In this document: positions 40,377 to 49,669 of the stretch, piece by piece
How the letters are laid out: every line of letters starts with the position of its first letter
Numbering within the stretch: position 1 is the stretch's first letter
Source of the DNA: Anaerolineae bacterium
Lineage (GTDB): Bacteria; Chloroflexota; Anaerolineae; Aggregatilineales; JAFGMM01
Assembly (NCBI GenBank): GCA_027494055.1
Contig: JAOSJO010000023.1
Span: forward strand, 62,001 to 126,000
Direction of reading: 5' to 3'
Length of the DNA stretch: 64,000 nucleotides
Notes under the pieces: generated by a model
What the model saw: only the letters and a program-made list of their open reading frames with translations
What the model was told of the DNA's origin: nothing
Databases searched by the model: none
Position numbers and translations under genes: made by a program

Positions 40377-41320
40377 TCACGACGGATAGAGGCCGGCCAT
40401 GCGCCGCGCCTCCTGGGCGACATCCTCGCGCAGCGTGGGCGGCGCAACGACCCTGACAGCCGCGCCCCAGCTCAGCACCCACGCGCGCACGTCGCGCAGG
40501 TCGCTCAACTGCATCGTGAGCTGGCACGAGCCATCGCCAAAGGTCACCACCTTCTGTGAGGGGTGCCACCGCCGTGCCTTGATCACCGGCGCGACCGCCG
40601 GCGAGAACCGGAGCACCACCTCCACCATCGGGTCATCCGCCACCGGCTGCCACGCCTGCGCGGCGAACTGCGCCGCGTCAAAGTCGGCGGGCAGCGTGCA
40701 ACGCGCGTCGAGGAGTTGCGCGCGCTGCACCCAGTCCAGCTTGAACGTGCATACCTTACCGCTGCCGCTGTCCATGCCGACGATGTAGACGTCGCCGATG
40801 TCCGTCGGCATCACCAGGTAGACCGACACGTCGTACTGCGCGTCCCAGTACCAGACCCGCACGAGGCGCTGCACCGCCCACGCCGTGGCGATGACCTCAA
40901 GGGTCGCCGAGTGGTCGGCGTCGTTCGCGCGCCGTTTGACCGCCTCGGCGCTGTGCGTAACCGACGCCGACGCCGGTTCGGGAAACGCCGCCGCCAGCCG
41001 CGCCAGGCACGCCGCAAGGAGCGTCTGGTAGTTATCAGTGTGTGCGGCGAACAGATTCGCGGCCAGGTAGAGCACCATGGCCTCATGCACGCCGAGGCTC
41101 ACTGTCGCCAGGTAGGCGCTGCGCTCGACCCCGAAGCGCCCGGCCTCCTGCCAGAGGGGCACGCCGTTCCGGGCGAGGGTCTCAAGGTCGCGGTAGACAG
41201 TGCGGCGGTCAACGCCGGTCGCGTGGGCGATCTCTACAGCGCGCATCCCTCCGGGTTGCCGAACAGCAGGCGTTCGATACACCTCAACCGCTCAGCGCGG
41301 TTGCCCAGCCGATCCCCCAT
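40377..41320 (-). CDS. WYL-domain transcriptional regulator, HTH_11 type (one frameshift)
   Basis: About 314 residues. The N-terminus MGDRLGNRAERLRCIERLLF leads into the HTH EIAHATGVDRRTVYRDLETL (DeoR-like). After about residue 150, WAVQRLVRVWYWDA and VYIVGMDSGSGKVCTFKLDWV are the WYL ligand domain, and a WCX-like C-terminus follows. The break near 41246 is a GGG run; one added G gives NPEGMRAVEIAHATGV, so the true start is 41320, not inside the HTH. WYL proteins often sense nucleic acids or nucleotides and control stress or defence genes; no obvious target operon is adjacent. Confidence 0.82.
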
Positions 41321-41409
41321 CTCAGCCTCCTACTGCGCGCGTCCAGCAGCGGAATGCGGTGCGCTCCCCTAACTTGCCAGGGAGCGCACCGGTTGAGTCT
41401 TAAATGGCG

Positions 41410-42638
41410 TTACCGCATCGGGACAAACGTGTCGGCGACGAGCGGCAGCGGCCAGGTCGGCCAGACGGCCTCACCGCGCAGCACGCGCAGCGCCGCCTGA
41501 AGCTGCGGGTCGAAATCCTCCGTGATGGCGCTCGCCGGCCACTGCACGATCACATCAGGCGTGAGGCCAACCTCTTCTATCGAGCGGTCGTTGGGCGTGT
41601 ACCACCGCGAGATCGTGATCCGCACCCCGCCGCCGTTCGAGAGCGGTCGCCAGGTCTGCACCGTGCCCTTGCCGAACGTGGTCGTGCCCACCAGCACGCC
41701 CCGCGCGCGGTCCTGGATCGCCCCGGCCAGCAACTCCGAGGCGCTGGCGCTGCCCTGGTCTACGAGCACGACGAGCGGGAGTTCCTCGGCAAGGCCGCCC
41801 GCCGTGGCCTGGTACACATCCTCATCGCCGGCCGAGCGCGCCGTGAGCACCTCGCCTTCAGGGAGGAACTCGCCCGCCACCTCGACCACCGTCTGCAGGA
41901 ACCCACCGGGGTTGCCGCGCAGGTCGAGGATCATGCCGGTGGGCTTCTGCGCGGTTAGCTCGACCAGGGCTTCGTGCAACTCCTGCGTCGTGTTGGCGGC
42001 GAACTGGTTCAGCCGCACATACGCGACGCCGTCGATCATCTCCGTCTCGACGCTCGGAATGCTGACACGAGCGCGCACCACGTCGATCTGCATCAGGCCA
42101 GAGACGCCCAGCCGCTCGATGCCGAGGCGCACCTTCGTGCCCGCCGGCCCGCGCACCCGGCTGATGATTTCCTCCTGCGTCAGGCCGGTAATGTTCTCGC
42201 CATCCACCTCGACAATGGAGTCATCGGACAGGATGCCCGCCGCCTCTGCCGGCGAGGTCGGGATCACGGAGACGATCCGCAGCGCGCCCGTGACGTCGTC
42301 CTTGCGCACATACGCCCCGATCCCCCTCGAAGCTGCCCTCCAGCGCCTCGTTGGACATGCGGAACGCATCCGGGTTCATGTACGCCGTGTTCGGGTCGCC
42401 GACGGCCTCCAGCATCCCCTGTAGCGCGCCTTCCATCAGCGCCGCGTCGTCGAGCTGTTCGGCGTCAACATAGACCTGATGCAACACGTCCCAGGTCTCC
42501 CAAAACGGCGCAAAGAGCGCCTCCACGTCCTGCGCCGGCCCCGCCTGCGGCGCTGGCCGGCGCGCCCTGCGCGCCGAGCGCGTAGCCGACTCCAAACACC
42601 GCCACCGCAAAAATGAACAGACCAAGCGACTTGCGCAT
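41410..42638 (-). CDS. S41-family C-terminal processing protease CtpA (two frameshifts)
   Basis: About 410 residues. An N-terminal membrane anchor (MRKSLGLFIFAVAVFGVGYALG) is followed by a helical region, a PDZ domain (GIGAYVRKDDVTGALRIVSV and SPAEAAGILSDDSIVEVDG) and the protease core. The catalytic part has GMILDLRGNPGGFLQTVVEV, VLVDQGSASASELLAGAIQD with the nucleophile Ser, and GTTTFGKGTVQTW with the general-base Lys. Breaks lie near 42560 and near 42325 (GGGGG run, one G extra). I chose ATG 42638, with GGGAG 8 bp upstream. It would trim exported proteins outside the membrane. Confidence 0.88.
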
Positions 42639-42837
42639 CACCATCACTCCCGGCGTAACCAACAACGAACTACTTTGATCGATTATAGCGCAAATGCGGA
42701 TGCCCCGGCGGCGCGCGCCGCCGCCTATGCAGACTATAGCGCAAAATCGCGCCGCCGTTGATAGGACAATCGGGATAAGAGACTTGAGAAGGCCTGCGCC
42801 CTGCCCGCCCGCAGCGCCCCGCCGCCGCGACGCCGCT

Positions 42838-44601
42838 TCAGGTCCGCACCTTGAGCGGCACGCGCTTGCTTTCCTCGGCCAGTTGGCGCACGAGCGTCAA
42901 CCACCCGGCCATTGACAGGTCCGGCGGCGTGGCCGTGAGCAGGTACGGGCTGCCGATCACGATGCGCTTGACCGCCGCGCGCGTGAGCGCCAGATTCAGC
43001 CGCGCCACCGAGAACGTATCGTCACCGCGCGCGAAGGCGTGCCTGAAGTCGCTGGTCGCCAGCGAGAGGATCACCACGTCGCGCCCCTGGACGCGCAAAT
43101 CCTCCGGTGCGCCGAATAGAATCTGTTCGGGGAACGGCGCCCCGCGCGATTCGGCCAGCTCGACCACGCCGTCGCGGATCAGCCGGGCCTGCGCGCGGTA
43201 GGGTGAGATCACGGCCACCTGCTCGGCAGGGAAGTCGCACCCCAAGACCAGCACCGCCGTCAGCCAGGCCGCGACCTTCGCCTCCTCCTCCGAGCGCATG
43301 TCACAGCCCTCGTGCTGCGTCTCCACGAACACGGCGCTGTGCTCCGGATCAAACACCTCCTGGAAGCGCGGCCACGGCGGCTGCTTCTGCAACGCGATGC
43401 GGCGGCCGGCGTGCGCGGGCCACGCGCGCAGCCGGCGCTTGTAGAAATTCTTGCTGGGGAACTCCGCAAGCTGGTCGTTCAGGTGAAAGCTCGCCTCAAG
43501 CGACGTGCCCGGCGCGAGCCGGCTGAAGAAGGATAGCGCCGACTGGGCAGCCGGCGACCTGGGGGCGTAGGTCCCGTAGACCTTCGGCGACGGACCCTCC
43601 GGGTCGCCGAACAGGATGTAGCGCGGGGCCATCAGCATCGCCGCAATCGCCTCCGGCAGGGTCACGCGCTCGGCGTCGTCGATGAGGACGGTGTCAAAAT
43701 GCACGGCGGCCAGCGAGGGGTCATTGTGCGCTGCGCTGGGCAGCGCGCCGATCACGATGCCCCGGTCAGTGTGATGCAGCGCGCTCTGGGTGAAGTTCTC
43801 GTGTGTCGGCACGCTGACCGGCCCTTCCGCCAGGCCCTCCGTGCGGCGCGGGTCGCCGATCTTGCGTACCAGCTTGTGCCCGGTCTGGGCGAGCACCGCG
43901 CGCAGGGCGTGGTTGACGCTGAGGTCGTCCGGCCCGGTGATGAACACCCGCTGGCCCTCGCGCGCCAGGACGGCGGCCAGTTCCGCCAGTACATGCGTCT
44001 TGCCCGTCGTCGGCGCGCCCTCCACCACCCAGTAGTTGGTCACCGACCGGCCTCGGATGAGGGCTTCGCGCTGGTTCACCTCCAGGCGGGTGCGCGCGGC
44101 GTACTGCTGCGCCTGCGCCTCGCGCGCGCGGTCGATCTCCGGCTTTGCGCCGCCGAGCGTCCGGGCAAGCTGTCGCGCGTTTGGCGCGCTGAGCGCGCCC
44201 AACGTATCCAGCGCCGTGAGCAGTGGCTGGCGGCGGTCGATGATGTCAACATCCAGCGTCCAGCCCGGCGACCGCTTGAGCTTGCGAAAGGTCTGCAGGT
44301 AGCCGGGGCTGACGGTCAGCTCCGCGCCCTCCTCGTGTTCGAGCACGCAGCCGATGTAGTCGCCCTCAGGGTCGTCGAGGCTCAGCCGCAGCGGGTCGCC
44401 GACGCCGAACTGCGCAACGTTGTCCATGAGCTTCAGCGTCGCCGAGTCGCGGTCGAACTCCGTGATGGTGATGTTATCGATTGCCAGGCCCGCAGCGACG
44501 CGCCGGTCGATGCTCTGCCGCCAGAGCTTGCGGCGCTGCTTCTGCTGGGCGTCGAATTCCTTCTCGATGAAGTCGAAAAGTTGGGCGATGAATTGTTTCA
44601 T
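42838..44601 (-). CDS. SF1 (Dna2/NAM7-type) helicase-like ATPase
   Basis: 587 residues, intact. An N-terminal beta-rich part (about 1-150, [20 protein letters not shown]) resembles helicase 1B domains. ATPase motifs: [20 protein letters not shown] (Walker A GAPTTGKT), [20 protein letters not shown] (Walker B, Asp where most relatives have Glu), [16 protein letters not shown] (motif III, GD), [13 protein letters not shown] (motif IV), [15 protein letters not shown] (motif V) and [18 protein letters not shown] (motif VI). The Walker B difference may lower hydrolysis. It may process RNA or DNA 5' ends. It has its own divergent promoter, and no nuclease is adjacent. Confidence 0.8.
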   Translation of the reverse strand: MKQFIAQLFDFIEKEFDAQQKQRRKLWRQSIDRRVAAGLAIDNITITEFDRDSATLKLMDNVAQFGVGDPLRLSLDDPEGDYIGCVLEHEEGAELTVSPGYLQTFRKLKRSPGWTLDVDIIDRRQPLLTALDTLGALSAPNARQLARTLGGAKPEIDRAREAQAQQYAARTRLEVNQREALIRGRSVTNYWVVEGAPTTGKTHVLAELAAVLAREGQRVFITGPDDLSVNHALRAVLAQTGHKLVRKIGDPRRTEGLAEGPVSVPTHENFTQSALHHTDRGIVIGALPSAAHNDPSLAAVHFDTVLIDDAERVTLPEAIAAMLMAPRYILFGDPEGPSPKVYGTYAPRSPAAQSALSFFSRLAPGTSLEASFHLNDQLAEFPSKNFYKRRLRAWPAHAGRRIALQKQPPWPRFQEVFDPEHSAVFVETQHEGCDMRSEEEAKVAAWLTAVLVLGCDFPAEQVAVISPYRAQARLIRDGVVELAESRGAPFPEQILFGAPEDLRVQGRDVVILSLATSDFRHAFARGDDTFSVARLNLALTRAAVKRIVIGSPYLLTATPPDLSMAGWLTLVRQLAEESKRVPLKVRT

Positions 44602-44633
44602 GGTTTCCCGCGCTTTCGCCTATGTCACGCTAT

Positions 44634-44661
44634 ATGATATCCACCCTCGCCCTCTTGACAA
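44634..44661 (-). promoter_or_regulatory. Promoter TTGTCA-N16-TATCAT for the helicase-like gene
   Basis: Minus-strand TTGTCA (44656-44661) and TATCAT (44634-44639) are 16 bp apart, about 33 bp before the start at 44601. It shares the intergenic region with the lipoprotein promoter. Confidence 0.45.
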
Positions 44662-44691
44662 CACGCAGACAATCGCGCCCGCGCGCGCAAA

Positions 44692-44720
44692 TTGACATCC
44701 ACCGGGCATTATGCGATAGT
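44692..44720 (+). promoter_or_regulatory. Promoter TTGACA-N17-GATAGT for the cysteine-rich lipoprotein
   Basis: Perfect -35 TTGACA (44692-44697) with GATAGT (44715-44720) at ideal 17-bp spacing, 37 bp before the ATG at 44757. Confidence 0.55.
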
Positions 44721-44756
44721 GTACGCGCACATTCGTCACGCGGGGATGGGGGCGCG

Positions 44757-46351
44757 ATGAACGCGAAGCTGACGGCAGTCGCGGGGCTGGTTCTCTTCCT
44801 TGCCCTGGTGGCCGCGTGCGGCACCCAGACGGCCACGCCCATCGACATCAACGCCGTTGCGTCGGAGACGGCGGCCTACTTCGCCACCAACGCGACGCCA
44901 ACGCCCACATTGACGCCCACCGACACCCCCACCCCACCGACCGAGTCGCCGACGCCCGGCCCCTCGCCGACAGCGACCGAGACCCCGACGGCGACGTTTA
45001 CCTACACCGCCACGCCGACGTTCACCATCTCCCCCACCTTCGACCCCCTGAGCAGCGCGACGGCCACGTTCACGCCAAGCCTGACCTACACGCCGTCCGT
45101 CACGCCGACGCCCACCGCGACCACAACCGGTCCGGTCATCAGCCAGGTGCGCCCGGCGTCGTCCTTCATCTACGCCTCACAGCCGGTGGGCTGCACGCCC
45201 ACAACGACCTTCATCTCCGCCGACGTGACCGATTCCGTGGCGCTCAGCTCGGTCAGCCTGCTCATCTCCGTGGGCGGGAACACGAGCACGCTGCCGATGA
45301 CGCTCGTCGCCGGCAACACGTGGCAGGTCCAGGTCGGCCCGACGACCAACGTGGTGGTGGTGAGCTACCGCGTCTCGGCGGTGAACACACAGGGCCAGTC
45401 GGTCGTCTCGCCGGAGCAGTTCCTCCAGGTCTCGCCGTGCAACATCCCGCCCACGCCCACGTGGACGGTGACACCTTCGATCACGCCCACGCCGCCCCCG
45501 ACCGCTACCCCGACTCCGACAGCGACATCGACCTGCGGCAACCTGATCTGCGACGCGGGCGAGACGGCGGCCACCTGCGCCGACTGCGCCGGCGTGTGCG
45601 GCGACGGCGTGTGCAACGGCAACCTGGAAAGCTGGCTCACCTGTTCGGACTGCACCGCGCCGGTGTGCGGCGACGGCGTCTGCGCGGATAGCGAAATCCC
45701 CGCCCTCTGCCCAGGCGACTGCCTCTCGTGCGGCGACAGCTTCTGCGATGTCGCCGCCGGCGAGTCGAACGCCACCTGCGCCGCCGACTGCCCCGCCGAC
45801 TGTGGCGACGCGGTGTGCGACGCCAATGAAGGCTTCCTGACGTGCGGCGATTGCGCGCCGCCGGTCTGCGGCGATGGGACGTGCGAATTCCCGGAGAATC
45901 CGTCCACCTGCGCCGCCGATTGCAGCGCCTACTGTGGCGATGGGTTCTGCAGCGTGCCCGGTGAGAGCGCCGGCGCGGGTGCGTGCTGGCAGGACTGCAA
46001 CAACTGCGGCGATGGGACGTGCAGCGCCGGCGAGACCGACGACAACTGCCCCGCCGACTGCGGGTCGATGCCGCAGTGTGGGAACAACACGTGCGACAGC
46101 GGCGAAAGCCCGGCGATCTGCCCCTCAGACTGCGACGACGGCTGCGGCGGCGATGGCCTCTGCACCGCGAATGAAAACGCCGCCACCTGCAACATCGGCA
46201 GCGGCGGCAGTTGCCCCGACGTGTGCGGCGACGGCCTGTGCACGCTCGGCGAGACGGGCGCGACGTGCCCGCCGAATGCGACGCCACCTGCGGCAACGGC
46301 GCGTGCGACCCCGGCGAGAACGCGGGAACCTGCCCTATCGACTGCCCGTAA
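44757..46351 (+). CDS. Cysteine-rich repeat lipoprotein, twelve CGDGxC...GE...CxxDC repeats (one frameshift)
   Basis: About 531 residues. A lipoprotein signal ends at the lipobox LVAAC (Cys 21). A Thr/Pro linker ([20 protein letters not shown]) follows, then a beta-sandwich-like module ([16 protein letters not shown]), a second Pro/Thr linker and twelve tandem 20-27-residue repeats. Each repeat has C-G-D-G-x-C, often a GE step, then C-x2-D-C, like Ca-binding or disulfide-rich surface repeats (for example CGDGVC, CGDGTC, CGNGAC). The break near 46272 is one base; restoring it adds the last two repeats and a stop at 46351. It is probably anchored to the membrane with the repeats exposed. Confidence 0.8.
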
Positions 46352-46384
46352 GCAGGGCGACGCCGCCGCGCGACGGCCTCCCGG

Positions 46385-47540
46385 CTACGACCTCCTGGTC
46401 GCAATCTCGCGGACGTACTCGCCGAAGAGCGGGCTGAAGATTTGCTGCTTCCCGTCGCCGCCCGCCTTGAGCAGCCGCTTCTGCGCCAGCCCGGCGATGA
46501 CGCTCTCGTGATCGCCGGACGCCCCGCCCGTGACGAGGTTCTCAAACACGATCTGCTCATAGGTGTCGAGGCCGGCCCAGATGTCGTAGCACTCCTCGCG
46601 GATGCCCGCATCCGCCTTGAGCATGTCGTGGATGATCTCGCCGACGCGGTACATGTCCGGCTCCTCCGGCGGTTGCGCCGGGTCCGCGACACGCAGCCGG
46701 TAGCCGCCGCCCACCTGCGCCTCCACCAGCGCGCGGTTCGCGCGCAGCGCAAAGAACGCCGCGCGCAGCAGCCCAGGGTGCGACCCGCTCTCGTGAATGA
46801 GCGCGTGCTGCACCGTGGTCGTCAGCGCATAATCGACGCGCCGCATCAGCGTGTGCACCATGTCCCGCGCGTCGTCCGGGTGGTAGAGGCCGAGCGGGTA
46901 CGTGTTGGCCTTGATTAGCTTGTAAAACCCGTCGATCTCGCGCAGGCGGTCCTTGGGGCACAGGTCGGGCACGGGCCGGCGCGTGGCGACCACGTAGGAA
47001 AGCCGGTCCTTGTGCCGGTCGCGCAGCGACTTGAGCTGGCGGAAGAGCGCCGGGTCGAGGTTGACGATCAACCGGTCGATGTCGTCGAGCAGGAACGCGA
47101 CGTTGCGCAGCGCCAGCTTGCGGAAGAGCGTCCCCACAGCCCGCGCCAGCCAGCGATACGCCCACTTCGGGTCGTCTTCGACCACGCGGGTATGCTCCAT
47201 GTGCAGGTCGCGGATGGCCTCGCTCAGCCTGGGGGTAGGTCTCGGCGTCGCAGCAGTCGTTGAGCATCGTAAGCGCGCTGTCCAGCATCAGCTCGTAGAG
47301 ACCCCAGGCGGAGTCCTCCAGCAGGCCGTTGCCATCGACGTAGATCGGCATGTATTGCGGCCACGCCGCGCCGAAGATCCGCTCGCGCACGGGCTGCTTC
47401 GCCAGAGACTGGAGCAGCCGGGACTTCCCTGAGTTCCCGATGGCGAACAGCGCGCACGACTCGCCTTCCTTCATCAGGTTGGCGATGGTCATCACCTCGG
47501 TGTTGCGGAAGAGCCGCGCAGGCTGGTCAGCTCCTGCCAT
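46385..47540 (-). CDS. AAA-type ATPase (STAND/NACHT-like; one frameshift)
   Basis: About 385 residues. Near the N-terminus [20 protein letters not shown] is a Walker A of the form AxGNSGKS (Ala in place of the first Gly), and [18 protein letters not shown] is a Walker B (LLDDID) as in AAA_16/STAND ATPases. The C-terminal part has helical repeats and a winged-helix-like end ([19 protein letters not shown]). The break near 47228 is in a CCCCC run; removing one C gives [18 protein letters not shown]. It starts 19 bp after the SPFH-like gene, so they form one unit. Role unknown. Confidence 0.72.
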
Positions 47541-47558
47541 CTCGACATCTCTCCTTGT

Positions 47559-48555
47559 TCACGCCTTGTCCTCCTCCTCGTCAAAGTCACGCCAGTCGCG
47601 CGCGGTGGGGTCGGTCGCCGGGTGGGTCTCGTCCTCCTCGCGCGCCGCGGTCGGCGGTTCATCGACGGTCGCGTCTGCATCCTGGGGCCAATCGCGCACT
47701 GTCGGGCCGGGGTATTGCGGCTGCACCGGCTCCGGCGTGGTCGGCGGTGGCGTGGATTCTGTCGCCTCATCCACGAGTTCATCCACGACCTCATCCTCGA
47801 TCTCGATGTCGTTGCGCCGCACATCGCCGGCGGGGAGCCGTTCATGGTCCTCGAACGCGATAGCGGGCCGCCTCCGCGACGGGAGCAGGGGGCGCTCCGG
47901 TTCGGGGAGCTTCCCTTCGTCGGGCAGCACGTTCAGGGAGGGCTTCTCCGGCGGCCTGACGTAGGCCTGCCTTCGCGCCTGCTTCTCGGCGGAGGCCTCC
48001 GACGCCCCCCGGCGTGAAGTCCACGCGCTCAATGCGCACGCCCCTGGGACCCGTGACCCTGAGGCCCCGATCGCCGAGGTAGCCGTATATCCGGATGTAA
48101 ATCTCCGATCCCATGTTCGCCGCCGGCGGGTTCAGCATCTCCCTGTAACCGTTGCGCCCCGCGACCTCGCGCAGGGCGGTGTCCACCTCAGCGCGCACGA
48201 TCTCGTCCCGTTCCGCTTCCCCCGCGAGATGGCGTCGGTCGCCTTGTCGCGTGTGAGGCCGCTGGGGTCAAAGCCATACTCCACTGCGACCACGAAATCC
48301 AGCGGGACGCCCTCCCGGCTCTTGACCTCCGTGAACGTCCACTTGTGCACGCGGGGCAAGGTGTCGATATAGCGGCCCATGTCGGTCAGCGGGTTGAAAT
48401 CGGTCACCGGCCACGCCATGCCCGGCGGCAGCGACTTAAGGTAGTTGTTCCCCCGGCGAAAGACCGCGAGCACCTTCCCTGCGGGTACATCGACGGGGTT
48501 GAAACTCCAGGGCGAACAGCTCGTCTTCCGCCCCTGACTTGCGTGATTGACTCAT
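47559..48555 (-). CDS. Soluble SPFH/Band 7-like protein with acidic tail (three frameshifts)
   Basis: About 332 residues. The middle part reads like a Band 7/prohibitin domain: PAGKVLAVFRRGNNYLKSLP, PPGMAWPVTDFNPLT, SREGVPLDFVVAVEYGFDPS and later LGDRGLRVTGPRGVRIERVD (cf. family ...LxxxGIEVxxVxIxxI). There is no N-terminal membrane helix, unlike most SPFH proteins. The last 150 residues are disordered, Pro/Glu/Asp rich (DEVVDELVDEATESTPPP). Breaks near 48495 (TTT), 48225 (GGGGG) and 48012 (GGGGGG) are all homopolymers. ATG 48555 has GGTGAG upstream. The partner ATPase follows at 47540. SPFH assignment is by eye. Confidence 0.55.
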
Positions 48556-48811
48556 CTCACCCTCCGCACGGCCCTTGCCTTCCCGCGTTTGGATTACGTT
48601 TGGAGTCGTGAGCCAATTGTAGCCCGGTTTGGCAGAAAGGTGTAGTGGAGTCACGGCGGTGTTCGCTTCCTGATGAAATCAGGCGGCGCAAAGGGATAAA
48701 CGTCAGCGACAGTACGTGCCTTTGTCAATTGTTGCGCGCGGGGCTGTCCCGCATAATCAGGACGGGATAAGTACATTTCATCACGATCCGGGTTATTGGG
48801 AGGGGACACTG

Positions 48812-49654
48812 ATGCCTGCTGCAATTGGAAAGACACTGCGCCTGGCCGAGTTCTGGCGGGAGGGCCAGAAGAGCCTCCTTGCCGACATCAGTATGCCGGG
48901 CGCGTTGGGACCGATGCCCGGTCTCGACAGGCCGTCCGAAGCGGTGCGGCAGCTCGCGCCGCTTGTCGAAGGGTTGGTCGTCAACCCCGGCATTGCGGAC
49001 TCTCAGGTCGCCGCGTTCAGCGGCAAGGCGGGGGCCGCGCCGCTGGTGCGCCTCGACTGGACCAACGCACAGCGCCCCGCCGACTTTGTGCTGCCGCCGG
49101 CGCAGATCCACCGCGTCGCACTCGGCACGGCGGAGGATGCGCTGCAACTCGGCGCGTGCGCCGCCGTCACGACCCTCTTGCTCGGCTACGATGAGGACTT
49201 CGAGGCGCGCAACGTGCAGTCGATCAGCTTCCTGGCGCGCGCGTGCGACCAGATTTCGCTGCCCCTGTTCGCCGAGGTGCGCCCTGTCGGGCCGAAGGTC
49301 GAGCCGGCGAAGTATGACGGCGCGGTGCAGTTGGGCGTCAGCTTCATGGTCGAGGGCGGCGCGGACGCGATCAGCATCCCGCTGCCGGGCGCGAAGGCGC
49401 TGGCGCTGCTGCTCGAGTTCGCGCCAGTGCCGCTCTTCCTCCAGGTCGATAACGCCGCGTCGCTCGCCAACGAGGACGCCGGCGCGCTCATCGACGCGCT
49501 CAACGCGGGCTGCGCCGGCATCGTGCTCGGCAGCCGCGCGCTCGCCGACCCGGCGCGCGCAGTGCAGCAGGCGCGTGCGTTGCTCGCACAGGTTTCCAAC
49601 GCCGACCAGACAGCGGGCTTAAGCCCGCTGTCCAGGACCGTTGGACAGGCCTGA
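48812..49654 (+). CDS. DhnA-type class I aldolase homologue lacking the Schiff-base lysine
   Basis: 280 residues, TIM barrel related to archaeal fructose-bisphosphate aldolase/2-amino-3,7-dideoxyheptulosonate synthase (COG1830). The strand that should carry the Schiff-base Lys reads EGGADAISIPLPGAKAL, with Ser 188 where the next gene has Lys 192. The MDHG-like motif of the first strand is also replaced (DISMPGALGPMPG). TTLLLGYDEDFEARNVQSI and GCAGIVLGSRALADPARAVQ match the paralogue. It is therefore probably non-catalytic, perhaps a scaffold or regulatory subunit. SD GGAGGGG sits before ATG 48812. The last 14 codons come from a 24-bp palindrome, which may have extended the gene. Confidence 0.8.
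   Translation: MPAAIGKTLRLAEFWREGQKSLLADISMPGALGPMPGLDRPSEAVRQLAPLVEGLVVNPGIADSQVAAFSGKAGAAPLVRLDWTNAQRPADFVLPPAQIHRVALGTAEDALQLGACAAVTTLLLGYDEDFEARNVQSISFLARACDQISLPLFAEVRPVGPKVEPAKYDGAVQLGVSFMVEGGADAISIPLPGAKALALLLEFAPVPLFLQVDNAASLANEDAGALIDALNAGCAGIVLGSRALADPARAVQQARALLAQVSNADQTAGLSPLSRTVGQA
49609..49632. repeat. Perfect 24-bp palindrome in the 3' end of the aldolase-like gene
   Basis: GACAGCGGGCTTAAGCCCGC continues to TGTC as an exact palindrome. It overlaps the C-terminal codons of the upstream gene. It shares GCGGGCTTA with the REP-like unit at 38143-38164, so it may belong to the same hairpin family. Confidence 0.85.
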
Positions 49655-49669
49655 TAAGGGGGTGATGAC

